Below, in pieces: positions 1-8,098 of a stretch of DNA of 64,000 nucleotides. Origin of the DNA: Sporosarcina sp. BP05. Lineage in GTDB: Bacteria; Bacillota; Bacilli; Bacillales_A; Planococcaceae. The position numbers and the translations under genes were made by a program. The stretch spans positions 310,001 through 374,000 of the forward strand of contig NZ_JACFTD010000002.1 of NCBI RefSeq assembly GCF_014282005.1. The letters are read 5' to 3'. Below the pieces are notes generated by a model, which was given only the letters and a program-made list of their open reading frames with translations, was not told the origin of the DNA and did not search any database. The stretch's first letter is position 1. Each line of letters begins with the position of its first letter.

Positions 1-2
1 TT

Positions 3-1328
3 GATGCAGAATTTCCTACATTTGAACCATTGCTCGCTGATATTTGGGCATCGCTATACAAAATGAAACCTGAATTGACTGAAGATGATATTCCCGATGA
101 TTTGCAAGTTAACAAATTATTTATGGAACAAATCATGAATGATAATTCGTTTGAAAGTTTCCGAAAGTTTACCCGACTGGATGATTTATCATCAGCCATA
201 GGAACAGTGAAATTTGGAGAGATAACGAATGAATGGTTAGCTGAACAAAAAGACAGAGATGAAGACCTACAAAAACAAATGCAAGAAATTCAGGCGATGC
301 AAAGGCAACTTCAAAAGCAGGACCAACAAAATGGTGCTGGAAATGGTAGTGAGGAGTTACAAGAAGACATAAAAGATGCAATGTTAGACTTAGGGGGTCA
401 ACTTCATCAGACATTGCAGAACAACAGTCATAGCTTTTCAGAAGCGATGTCACAAGCTGTGCAGGAAACGAAACAGACGAAGGATAGCTTGAAATCATTA
501 CTTGGTGGAACAAGTGCGGGTAGTGGGGACGCAGAATTGAAAAAAGTTCCTTTACGGGACCAAATTTCATTAGCTGAAAAGATCGCATCAGATAAACAGA
601 TGAGAGAAATTGCGGATTGGGCGGGTCGATTTAAACAGATAGCCCGTAAAAAGCAAAAATCCAAACATAGTGATTCAATGGAAAGAAGTGGGGTTACGCT
701 TGGCAACGATATTGAGCGATTGCTACCGATGGAGTTGGGTTTGTATACACACCCAATAACGAAGAATGACTTCCTACGTCGCTTTGTGGAAGGCCAGACG
801 ATGCAATATGAACAGAAAGGACATGAGGTACTAGGGAAAGGTCCAATTGTGCTTTGTCTGGATCAATCAGGTAGTATGCATAAACTAGATACCCAGTCAA
901 AAGGGTTTACGTTAGCGCTCATGTCGATTTCAAGAAAACAGAAAAGGGATTTTTGTTTAATCCTGTTTTCTACTCATACAAAAATCTTTAAATATGAAAG
1001 AGGGAAGATGAAAAGTTCAGATATGATCAATTTAGCTCAAACTTTCTTAGGAGGGGGAACGGACTTTGCACTACCCCTTGAAAGAGCGATGAATGTAATA
1101 AACGAAAGTCGTTTTAAACAAGCTGATTTAGTTTTTATTACAGATGGGGAGGACAAAGTAAAAGATTCGTTTCTTGAGTCGTTCAATAAAAAGAAAAAAG
1201 AAAAGAACTGCATTGTATTATCCCTTACGATAGGAAGTAATATAAAAACAGTTAAACAGTTTTCAGACAAGGTGGTACAAGTTAAAGATTTTGATGACGT
1301 AGGAAGTTTTACTGCGTTTGAAATATAA
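3..1328 (+). CDS. VWA-domain protein, 3' part (5' end outside window)
   Basis: The frame is open from the first bases of the window, so this gene starts upstream; the first in-window start (TTG at 30) has no ribosome site and is probably internal. A coiled-coil-like Gln/Lys/Glu-rich stretch lies near residues 70-115. A C-terminal von Willebrand A domain follows, with the MIDAS residues DQSGS, then GGGTD and TDGED. Proteins of this build (ViaA/YehP-like) usually pair with a MoxR/RavA-type AAA ATPase encoded just upstream; that partner would lie outside the window (inference). The substrate is unknown. Base composition is more AT-rich than the next operon. Confidence 0.8.
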   Translation, partial: DAEFPTFEPLLADIWASLYKMKPELTEDDIPDDLQVNKLFMEQIMNDNSFESFRKFTRLDDLSSAIGTVKFGEITNEWLAEQKDRDEDLQKQMQEIQAMQRQLQKQDQQNGAGNGSEELQEDIKDAMLDLGGQLHQTLQNNSHSFSEAMSQAVQETKQTKDSLKSLLGGTSAGSGDAELKKVPLRDQISLAEKIASDKQMREIADWAGRFKQIARKKQKSKHSDSMERSGVTLGNDIERLLPMELGLYTHPITKNDFLRRFVEGQTMQYEQKGHEVLGKGPIVLCLDQSGSMHKLDTQSKGFTLALMSISRKQKRDFCLILFSTHTKIFKYERGKMKSSDMINLAQTFLGGGTDFALPLERAMNVINESRFKQADLVFITDGEDKVKDSFLESFNKKKKEKNCIVLSLTIGSNIKTVKQFSDKVVQVKDFDDVGSFTAFEI

Positions 1329-1450
1329 AGTAAAAACCAAAGGCTCACATTTACAGTACCGAGTTCGGCTTTGGTATCCGAAGAGAATAGACTAATAAGA
1401 ATTCAAATCTTTTATTTTTCAACAACTAATCAACACTAAAAATAGCATAC

Positions 1451-1473
1451 AAAAAGCTCAGACTTAATCTGAG
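1451..1473 (-). terminator. terminator of the ECF operon
   Basis: Arms CTCAGA and TCTGAG around a short loop, followed on the minus strand by CTTTTTG, directly after the stop of the ATPase gene. Confidence 0.75.
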
Positions 1474-1474
1474 A

Positions 1475-3148
1475 TTATTCTTGAATCAATTCGCTTTCTT
1501 TCAATAAAATTCCGTCATACCCCATCTTACGAGCAAGTTGGGTAATATGAGGCTGCTCAAGGCGAGCAGTGTGGAGAATATCCGCTTCCGAAAAGGCGAT
1601 GCGAGTTGGGCCATCGAATAACAACTGTCCATTACTTATAATAATCGTACGACCAAATGTTTCAGCGACAAAATCCATATCATGCAAAATACAGAGCACA
1701 AGTTTTCCTTGCGCATGCAACCCGTGGATAATATCTTTTAGAATCGCCTTACCACGTGCATCTTGCCCCATTGTCGGTTCATCGAAAATAACGATGTCCG
1801 TATCCATTGCAAGAATGGATGCAACAGCAATCATTTTCCGCTCGGCGAGGCTCAAATCGTATGGATTTTCTCCTGCTTTACCTAACAAGCCAACGCGTTC
1901 CAGCATCTTCTCAGCATTCAAGCGCGCCACTTCAGGCGTTTGTCCAACGTTGAGCGGCCCAAACATCACTTCATCCAAGACATTGTTTTTAAAAATCTGG
2001 TCGTTTGGATTTTGGAAAATGAGTCCGATAGTGCCCGCAAGTTTTGCCGCGGTCGTGTCTTTCGTATTCGTGCCATTTATGATGAGTTCACCAGCACTTG
2101 GCTTTAGTAATGCTTTTAATAGTTTGACGAAAGTAGTTTTACCAGCGCCATTTTGTCCGATAATGGCTGTAGGTTCGCCGCTTAACGTGACGCTGATCCC
2201 ACGCAAAATAGGGGTATCCTTGTTATAGCTGAACTGAAGATCCTTTACTTTGATTTCAGGACCAGCCGTTTTTGTTAAAGGCAGGGATTCACTAATTGTC
2301 CGGATATCGCCATTGGTAATTCCACTTGCAGGCATTTCTTCAAGTGATATCGGATAAAGGCCAGTCAACTCGTTTTTTAAATGAAGTGCTTTTGCGACTG
2401 TTGTATAAACAGGTGGGACAACCCCAAAATTCAGTAAATCAGCACGTGAAAAAATGTCAGCAGGCGGTCCGGAATCTATTAATTTACCTTCATGCATAAG
2501 GAGAATTCGATCGGAATAAGCAGCAAGTTTCTCCATTTTCTGCTCAACCATTATAATCGTCATACCTTCTTTTGACAGGTTTTCAACGACACGGAATACT
2601 TCTTCAGACCCACGCGGATCGAGCTGTGACGTCGGTTCATCAAGTATGAGAATATCGGGTTTCATGGCGATAACACTGGCGATTGCGACACGCTGCATTT
2701 GCCCGCCAGATAGGGAGAATGGATTTTTATCCCCTAATGCTTCAATATCGAGGAATTGCATACTTTCTTTAATTCGCCTATGCATTTCGTCGCGTGGGAT
2801 GCCTAAGTTTTCAAGCCCGAACGCGATTTCATCGTAAACTGTGAATTTGGCGCCAGTCATTTGTGAAAATGGATTTTCAAAAACAAGTCCAACTTTTGCT
2901 GTAATATCACTGATTTCATGTGTCAGTACGTCCATGTCACCAATGAAAACATCACCACCATAGGCGCCTTTGAAAAAGTGGGGAACCAAACCACTGAGTG
3001 CAAAACATAACGTCGTTTTTCCAGCGGTATTCATGCCTGCTATGCCAACGAATTCCCCTTTTTTAACGGTGAATGAAATACCGTCAAGGGCGAAAGTATC
3101 GGTGTTCGGGTATTTATATGTTAGATTTTCGACACGGATACTGTTCAT
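1475..3148 (-). CDS. ECF transporter ATPase, two fused ATP-binding domains
   Basis: A 557-residue energizing subunit carrying both ABC ATPase domains in one chain. Domain 1 has Walker A GMNTAGKTT, signature LSGGQ and Walker B ILILDEP; domain 2 has GQNGAGKTT and IVIFDEP. The domain-2 signature is degenerate (LSLAE instead of LSGGQ), so the two sites may be unequal. The start ATG overlaps the stop of the T-component gene by 4 bp and is preceded by GGAGGG. The chain is longer than the roughly 490-residue YkoD, and the S component is not YkoE-like, so a thiamine role is not supported. It acts on the cytoplasmic face, driving vitamin or metal uptake together with the next two genes. Confidence 0.9.
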   Translation of the reverse strand: MNSIRVENLTYKYPNTDTFALDGISFTVKKGEFVGIAGMNTAGKTTLCFALSGLVPHFFKGAYGGDVFIGDMDVLTHEISDITAKVGLVFENPFSQMTGAKFTVYDEIAFGLENLGIPRDEMHRRIKESMQFLDIEALGDKNPFSLSGGQMQRVAIASVIAMKPDILILDEPTSQLDPRGSEEVFRVVENLSKEGMTIIMVEQKMEKLAAYSDRILLMHEGKLIDSGPPADIFSRADLLNFGVVPPVYTTVAKALHLKNELTGLYPISLEEMPASGITNGDIRTISESLPLTKTAGPEIKVKDLQFSYNKDTPILRGISVTLSGEPTAIIGQNGAGKTTFVKLLKALLKPSAGELIINGTNTKDTTAAKLAGTIGLIFQNPNDQIFKNNVLDEVMFGPLNVGQTPEVARLNAEKMLERVGLLGKAGENPYDLSLAERKMIAVASILAMDTDIVIFDEPTMGQDARGKAILKDIIHGLHAQGKLVLCILHDMDFVAETFGRTIIISNGQLLFDGPTRIAFSEADILHTARLEQPHITQLARKMGYDGILLKESELIQE

Positions 3149-3912
3149 AAGACAACCCTCCAGACGATAGCGGCGATTAACGTGATGATAAGTATAATTT
3201 TCAAGATGAGTCCATATTTAAAATGAAAAGATTCATTCAAAAACGTTTTTGTTCCTTTCGCATTGAATCCGCGAATTTCAAGTGCAATAGACCTTTCACG
3301 CGTATCGTTTAATGAATTAAGAACAACTGGACCGAGAAGTGGGATAAATGACTTAATGCGCGTAAGTAAATTTCCTTCTGTTTCCATGCCACGTGCTCGC
3401 TGTGCATCGGTGATTTTACTAGTCATTGCTATCATTTGCGGGATAATCTGCAAAACCGACAGAAAAACGTAGCCGATTTTAGGGGACATTCCTTTATTGA
3501 TAAGTGATTCGACAAGATCATCCGGTTTCGTTGTCAAAATAAGAACGCCGAACGCACACACCATATTAATGATACGAAGGGTGAGTAGTAACGCGAATGC
3601 GAATCCTTCCTTATAAATAGGAAGGGGACCAATTTCAAAAAGAAGTGTCGCGCGGTCCGGATGGAAGAAACCTTGAACGATGATGATAGAAATAATCAAC
3701 AACAGGCTGACACCAATAACCGGCAAAATGTACTTGAACACTTTACCAGCGAGAAGTAGAAGGAGTGTAAACGCCAAGACACAGATGACGAATAAATGAG
3801 TCGGAAGGATATAGGTCAATGCGATTGATAGGAAGACAAATAAGAGCTTGGTTAGCGGATCGATGTTGTGGATGAACGAATCTTTATCTACATACAGTGT
3901 CATGTTTTTCAC
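3145..3912 (-). CDS. ECF transporter transmembrane (T) component
   Basis: A 255-residue membrane protein of the CbiQ/EcfT family. Several hydrophobic helices lie in the first 150 residues, followed by the cytoplasmic coupling region with ARG motifs (DAQRARGMETEG near 170 and ERSIALEIRGF near 210) that contact the ATPase. Start is GTG at 3912, preceded by AGGAGG. The gene sits between the S-component and ATPase genes, with a 4-bp overlap to the latter, so the three probably form one operon. Confidence 0.9.
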   Translation of the reverse strand: MKNMTLYVDKDSFIHNIDPLTKLLFVFLSIALTYILPTHLFVICVLAFTLLLLLAGKVFKYILPVIGVSLLLIISIIIVQGFFHPDRATLLFEIGPLPIYKEGFAFALLLTLRIINMVCAFGVLILTTKPDDLVESLINKGMSPKIGYVFLSVLQIIPQMIAMTSKITDAQRARGMETEGNLLTRIKSFIPLLGPVVLNSLNDTRERSIALEIRGFNAKGTKTFLNESFHFKYGLILKIILIITLIAAIVWRVVL

Positions 3913-3976
3913 GGGAATCCTCCTAACCTATAATTTGATATAAACGGCCCGATGAACCAGGCCGCTTACGTAGTCC

Positions 3977-4579
3977 TTAAAGACGTTCTATTTTTGAACG
4001 GTTGTCGTACATATGCGTCAAGTTCTTAGGTAGACCTTTGAAGAGAAGGAAACTGATTAGAACTGTTGCCATTTTATCAGGCACGTCAACGACAATGCTG
4101 TCTGCGAATGATGCAAACCAAAGCGGCATATCTTGTGCCATCATTGTTGCGAAAAGTGCATCACCCCATACATTCCCGGTTTGCCCACCCCAAAACATGA
4201 TATTAAGAGGAGTTGATACTGTAGCGGCGATCAAGCCGACGACAAGTCCAAGTACAAGTGCTTTTCCTACGTTTACTATCCATCCTTTATACGCCATAAT
4301 TCCCACGACAAGACCGATGACTGCGGATGTAATTGCATAGACGAATGAAATCGGATCGGCGGTGAAGCCGTAAATAATATTGTTCACAATCCCTGCAATG
4401 GCACCGATAATCGGACCTGCTAGCATACTTGCTAGCACTGTACCAATAGAATCAAGCCATAGCGGCAATTTAAGTAGGCCAGCAAACAACTTCCCTAAAT
4501 AGTTGATGCCGATAGCTGCTGGAATAAGGACAAGGGCGGCAGTCGTAAAATTGAGTGACCACATGCTGTTTTTCTTCAC
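3977..4579 (-). CDS. ECF transporter substrate-binding (S) component, substrate unknown
   Basis: A 200-residue protein of about six hydrophobic segments, in the style of ECF S components (LWLDSIGTVLASMLAGP, IVNNIIYGF). The reading frame is open further upstream, but a GTG at 4579 with AGGAGG nine bases before it is the best start; the extra N-terminus has no membrane or signal character. It is the first gene of a dedicated three-gene ECF operon. The sequence does not resemble YkoE, and no TPP, cobalamin or FMN riboswitch was recognised upstream. A palindrome overlapping the likely promoter suggests control by a DNA-binding repressor. Confidence 0.8.
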   Translation of the reverse strand: MKKNSMWSLNFTTAALVLIPAAIGINYLGKLFAGLLKLPLWLDSIGTVLASMLAGPIIGAIAGIVNNIIYGFTADPISFVYAITSAVIGLVVGIMAYKGWIVNVGKALVLGLVVGLIAATVSTPLNIMFWGGQTGNVWGDALFATMMAQDMPLWFASFADSIVVDVPDKMATVLISFLLFKGLPKNLTHMYDNRSKIERL

Positions 4580-4649
4580 GAATTCGTTCCTCCTTTTGTA
4601 TAACGTATGAGGCGTATACCCCAAACGACACACTGAAAGACAAGGTGTC

Positions 4650-4673
4650 TTGACAGTTGTCAATTCGATTATA
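4650..4673 (-). promoter_or_regulatory. promoter with palindromic operator ahead of the ECF operon
   Basis: On the minus strand a TATAAT hexamer is followed at once by a 14-bp inverted repeat (arms TTGACA and TGTCAA, 2-bp centre), placed where a repressor would cover the transcription start. The plus-strand text GGTGTCTTGACA loosely recalls NiaR-type niacin operators, but this is from memory and weak. Confidence 0.45.
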
Positions 4674-4832
4674 ACTTACATTTGGGTTGAAGAATAGATA
4701 GAATTTTGAATGGGATGAAAACAAGTTGGAGATTGTACGCGGAGTATGATGAACTGTCCGACAGAACTGTTGAACAATACGACAAATCACTAGAATACTA
4801 CACCAAACTCCATCAACCCTACACACCAATAT

Positions 4833-4867
4833 AAAAACAGCTTCCCCACTAATAGGAAAGCTGTTAA
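4833..4867 (-). terminator. terminator of the LysM-NlpC/P60 gene
   Basis: AACAGCTTTCC pairs with GGGAAGCTGTT and is followed by a T run on the minus strand, three bases past the stop. Confidence 0.8.
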
Positions 4868-4870
4868 GTA

Positions 4871-5623
4871 TCAATTTAGCTGATTAAAACGTTTGAAGCC
4901 TGTGAATTTATCTTTCCAGTAAACTGAGTTAATTGAAGTAATTTCAACTTTTTGCGAAGCGGCATGGATGAAGTTACCATCACCTAAATAAATTCCAGCA
5001 TGCGAAATGCCACTTCGGTATGTATTTTCGAAAAACACTAAATCGCCTGGTATAGGCTCGTCCACACTAAAAGAATTGGTATGCATACCAATTGTATTTA
5101 GTCTCGGCATATTAAGTCCTGCCTCGTTAAATACATAATAAATGAATCCACTGCAGTCAAAGCCTTCTTTAGTTGCGCCAGCCCAAACATAAGGTGTATC
5201 CAAAAGCGGAAGCGAAACTTCGACCGCATTGACTAATACCTTTTTAGAGGGAAGATTCAACACTTTAGGCTTCACAGTTGTTGCAACGGCATTCTTCCAT
5301 GAGTAAGTGGAAGAAGTCTCTTTTAGTACAGCGGGAACTTTTGTAATTGTTGTTTTTACTGGGGCTGAATTGGCTGCACCTGGTTTTTGACTAACCGCAA
5401 CTTTTGCAGAAACGGCCAATTTTTGATTAGTTTTAATCGAATCGGAAGCAAGACTGTTTAAGCTTTTAAGCTCGTCTACAGTCAATTTATGCTTTTTGGC
5501 AATTTGCCATAGTGTATCACCTAGCTTGACGGTGTATGATTCGGTTGCTGCATCTGCGCTCTCAACGGAGATAAACATTGCTAGGGCAAACGTCGCTAGT
5601 AACGAAAACGCTTTCTTCTGCAT
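4871..5623 (-). CDS. secreted LysM + NlpC/P60 peptidoglycan endopeptidase
   Basis: 250 residues. The order is a signal peptide ending near ADAA (residues 1-26), one LysM wall-binding domain (about 29-72, YTVKLGDTLWQIAKKH), a Thr/Ala/Lys-rich linker, and an NlpC/P60 domain with catalytic Cys157 (FDCSGF), His208 (SHAGIY) and His220. It is expected to cleave the gamma-D-Glu to meso-DAP bond in wall stem peptides, like LytE/LytF/CwlO-type enzymes, and so act in cell separation or wall turnover. ATG follows GGAGAGGGG. Monocistronic, with its own terminator. Confidence 0.92.
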   Translation of the reverse strand: MQKKAFSLLATFALAMFISVESADAATESYTVKLGDTLWQIAKKHKLTVDELKSLNSLASDSIKTNQKLAVSAKVAVSQKPGAANSAPVKTTITKVPAVLKETSSTYSWKNAVATTVKPKVLNLPSKKVLVNAVEVSLPLLDTPYVWAGATKEGFDCSGFIYYVFNEAGLNMPRLNTIGMHTNSFSVDEPIPGDLVFFENTYRSGISHAGIYLGDGNFIHAASQKVEITSINSVYWKDKFTGFKRFNQLN

Positions 5624-5766
5624 CTATTTTCCCCTCTCCACGACAAACAGTTCTATATATGTATTCTATCGGATTGATAGAACTAGAACAATAGACTGTT
5701 AAATAACATTTATGTTACAAGGAGATTGCAGATGTATTGCGATGGAATGATTATTACAATGTTATA

Positions 5767-5853
5767 TATGTTAAAATAAAGAATTCCATTGAATTTGCTT
5801 CGGCTGCCCCTTGTAAGGCGCCTTCGCTCACTTATCACAAGTATTCATTTGTT
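5767..5853 (-). repeat. R1 dispersed repeat, copy 1
   Basis: Shares GAGCGAAGGCGCCTTACAAG, ACAAATGAATAC and an end around GAATTCCAATGAATT (minus orientation) with copies near 40.1-40.4 kb, 57.0 kb and 62.4 kb. Function unknown. Confidence 0.8.
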
Positions 5854-6002
5854 ATCTCAAACCGGTCGCCTAATTCAGCGTTGCTAATTGCAGATTTTTC
5901 CGCGTCTTGAGTACTTTGATTATGCAAGATGGTGCTTGTAATTTGTATAATTACTTATTGATGGCTTTAAATGTAATTATTTCATTAATTATGGGGAAAC
6001 AA

Positions 6003-6036
6003 AAACCGACTCCCACATTCAGTGAGAGTCGGTTCC
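6003..6036 (-). terminator. terminator of the SCP2-like gene
   Basis: ACCGACTC pairs with GAGTCGGT (with a short internal extension), followed by a T run on the minus strand. Confidence 0.8.
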
Positions 6037-6041
6037 TTCTA

Positions 6042-6395
6042 TTAAAACGAATACTCTTTCAATAAACCTTCTAATTTTAGCGCAAGACCAATAGTACCTT
6101 TAACCTTGAGTTTACCCATCATAAAGGCAGCGGTCGAATTCAAGTTGCCAGCAAGTAGCTTCTTGAAATCTTTCACACTCATCGTTAATGCACAATCAAC
6201 CTCACCGGGATCTCCGGTAATTGTTACGGCTTTGCCATCTGCTAATGTTAAGCCATATAGACCGCCATCTTCACCGGATAAATTGAATGAATAGCTGACA
6301 GTCATTCCTTTAATTGGACCTGGTTCCCCATTCAACTTTTCGTCGATTTTAAGCCAAATTGCCGCCAAAGTCATGTCATCAAAGTTCATCGTCAC
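6042..6395 (-). CDS. SCP2 sterol-binding-domain protein
   Basis: 117 residues covering little more than one SCP2 domain, a lipid- or acyl-binding fold. Typical landmarks are the central DGKAVTITGD strand pair, the helix around VKDFKKLLAG, and GKLKVKGTIGLALKL near the C-terminus. An upstream in-frame ATG at 6410 falls inside the ribosome site (ATGGAGGG), so GTG at 6395, seven bases after GGAGGG, is preferred. A TGAATG..CATTCA operator lies just upstream and also precedes the acyl-CoA ligase gene at 38.5 kb, which suggests a role in fatty-acid metabolism (inference). Confidence 0.85.
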   Translation of the reverse strand: MTMNFDDMTLAAIWLKIDEKLNGEPGPIKGMTVSYSFNLSGEDGGLYGLTLADGKAVTITGDPGEVDCALTMSVKDFKKLLAGNLNSTAAFMMGKLKVKGTIGLALKLEGLLKEYSF

Positions 6396-6411
6396 TGGAC
6401 AACCCTCCATA

Positions 6412-6433
6412 ATACTGAATGTTCATTCAGTAT
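6412..6433. promoter_or_regulatory. FadR-like palindromic operator
   Basis: Perfect inverted repeat with arms ATACTGAAT and ATTCAGTAT around GTTC, 17 bases upstream of the SCP2-like start. The core TGAATGTTCATTCA matches, apart from its 2-bp centre, the core at 38463-38476. TetR-type fatty-acid repressors such as B. subtilis FadR use TGAATGA/TCATTCA arms, though with a longer centre. Confidence 0.55.
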
Positions 6434-6471
6434 AGCTGAAATGGTACGGAAAAGCATGAACTTTCTGGGAA

Positions 6472-7782
6472 CTAAATCCGTTTCTTAAATAACGGGCTTA
6501 GAACCACGCCAATAAGTGCACCGACAATAGCTGGTACAAGCCAACCGATCTGCTGTTCATAGAGCGGGAGATGGGCAAGCATATCATTGACAGGCTTAAT
6601 CTCGATTCCAGCACCTTTTAATCCGTCAAAAATACTAACAAAAGCAGTTGCCAGAAGCGCCAAGATATAGACAATTGGCTTTCTACCAAACGATTTGTCG
6701 ATGAATGACATGAGCATCAGTACAATTGCAAGCGGGTAGATTGTTAGTAAAACTGGAATTGAAATGGAAATAAGTTGCGTCAATCCAACGTTCGCAATAA
6801 TTGCACTGAATCCTGCGAAGATTAAGACGTATGTCTTGTAAGAATTCCGCGGAAATACATGCTTAAAATACTGTGCACATGCTGAAACGAGACCAATCGA
6901 TGTTGTTAGACAGGCAAAAATAATTGTCAAGGCTAGAATCATCGTGCCGTATGGTCCGTATAAGACGGTAGATGCGAGTGCGAGAACTGCGCCTCCATTG
7001 TCCTGTATTCCGATAGCATCGACGCTAGTCGCTCCGATGTACCCGAGTGAAATGTAAACGAGTGCTAATCCCGTAGCTGCGACAACACCAGCGAAAACCA
7101 TGGCTTTCATGACAGCCCGACTTTCTGTTACGCCTTCTGCTTTAAGTGCATTAATAACGACGATGCCGAATACAAGTGCTGCGATGACATCCATCGTTAA
7201 ATACCCTTCAACAAAGCTACGGAAGAAGGCATTGGTTGCGAAATCAACGTGTGCTTGTCCGATATCTCCCATAGGTGACACAATACTTTTCACAGCTAGT
7301 GCTCCAATGACTAGGAATAGTATAGGTGTCAACACCTTACCTATGCGATCTACGAGTTTCGCAGGATTCAGTGCGAGTACCACTGTGATGATAAAGAAGA
7401 CAATCGTAAACAATACAAGTGGCCAGTTTGAGTCGGAAATACTATCAGGCAGAAACGGAACGACACCGATTTCATATGAAACGGTAGCCGTTCGCGGAAT
7501 GCCGAAAAACGGACCAATCGCCATATAGACAATCATCGTAAAGGCAATTCCGAAATAAGGATTGACACGACTTGCAATGGTTTCTAAGCCGCCACCCGCA
7601 TTCGCGATTGCAAGAATTGCAACAAGAGGCAATCCGACTCCTGTAATTAGAAATCCAATCATAGCAATGAATAGCTCGTCTCCTGCCATTTGCCCGAGAA
7701 GTGGTGGGAAAATGATGTTACCCGCACCAAGGAACAAAGCAAAAAGCATAAGCCCGATAACGAAATTTTTCTGTAAAGACAA
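6472..7782 (-). CDS. brnQ: branched-chain amino acid transporter, LIVCS family
   Basis: 436 residues with about 12 membrane helices and the family's N-terminal LFLGAGNIIFPPLLGQMAG motif, which contributes to the sodium site. It imports leucine, isoleucine and valine by cation symport. Start is TTG at 7782 with AAGGAG about 11 bases upstream. Monocistronic and divergent from the malic enzyme gene. Length and motif spacing are normal for BrnQ. Confidence 0.93.
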   Translation of the reverse strand: MSLQKNFVIGLMLFALFLGAGNIIFPPLLGQMAGDELFIAMIGFLITGVGLPLVAILAIANAGGGLETIASRVNPYFGIAFTMIVYMAIGPFFGIPRTATVSYEIGVVPFLPDSISDSNWPLVLFTIVFFIITVVLALNPAKLVDRIGKVLTPILFLVIGALAVKSIVSPMGDIGQAHVDFATNAFFRSFVEGYLTMDVIAALVFGIVVINALKAEGVTESRAVMKAMVFAGVVAATGLALVYISLGYIGATSVDAIGIQDNGGAVLALASTVLYGPYGTMILALTIIFACLTTSIGLVSACAQYFKHVFPRNSYKTYVLIFAGFSAIIANVGLTQLISISIPVLLTIYPLAIVLMLMSFIDKSFGRKPIVYILALLATAFVSIFDGLKGAGIEIKPVNDMLAHLPLYEQQIGWLVPAIVGALIGVVLSPLFKKRI

Positions 7783-8098
7783 GTAAACTGCAACTCCTTG
7801 AAAGAATGATGTAACGAAACTTACTATCTTTTATTATAACCGAAAGAAGGGGCAATCGTCTAATAAATTCGACATTGTGGTGAAAAAAATGTCGAATCTT
7901 GTAACTAATTGCAGAATAGTTCACACGTTGTTTATATATCTGTTTTAAATAAATATAGTTTGACAAATTATTGTTTGCTAAAATCTTGTGTGAAATGTAT
8001 CAATTTTTGATTTATTATAACCGAAGTCGTAAAATGTTTACGACCTGGTCCTATACGTGTAAAATGAGGAACGGCTAGTATAATCAGGGGGTAATACA
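7783..8098. other. divergent promoter region brnQ / malic enzyme
   Basis: AT-rich, with the 14-bp string TTATTATAACCGAA present twice (7830 and 8012) and an inverted repeat at 8026-8044. No gene seen. Confidence 0.5.
8026..8044. promoter_or_regulatory. inverted repeat upstream of the malic enzyme gene
   Basis: Perfect 8-bp arms GTCGTAAA and TTTACGAC around ATG, 55 bp before the malic enzyme start. It looks like an operator; the regulator was not identified. Confidence 0.4.

Larger units (their letters stand above)
5624..6041. other. intergenic region with an R1 repeat copy
   Basis: 418 bp. It contains the promoter region of the LysM hydrolase, an R1 dispersed repeat and the terminator of the SCP2-like gene. 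No convincing gene was found; a 15-codon ORF with a good ribosome site (5732-5779) is noted under rejected items. Confidence 0.6.

Noticed and set aside
1329-1450. Terminator for the VWA gene (ACCAAAG..CTTTGGT, 1335-1376)
   Set aside because: Seven-base arms with a long unpaired loop and no T run; too weak to call.
4664-4870. Riboswitch (TPP or cobalamin) ahead of the ECF operon
   Set aside because: No recognisable conserved core motifs of these classes, and the leader between the likely -10 and the start is too short (under 100 nt).
4470-4874. 134-codon minus-strand ORF overlapping the S-component start
   Set aside because: Runs out of frame through the S-component gene and its promoter; no ribosome site, unlikely composition.
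5732-5779. 15-codon ORF (MYCDGMIITMLYMLK) with AAGGAG upstream
   Set aside because: Good ribosome site but very short, overlaps the R1 repeat start and has no downstream partner gene; no way to support translation from sequence.
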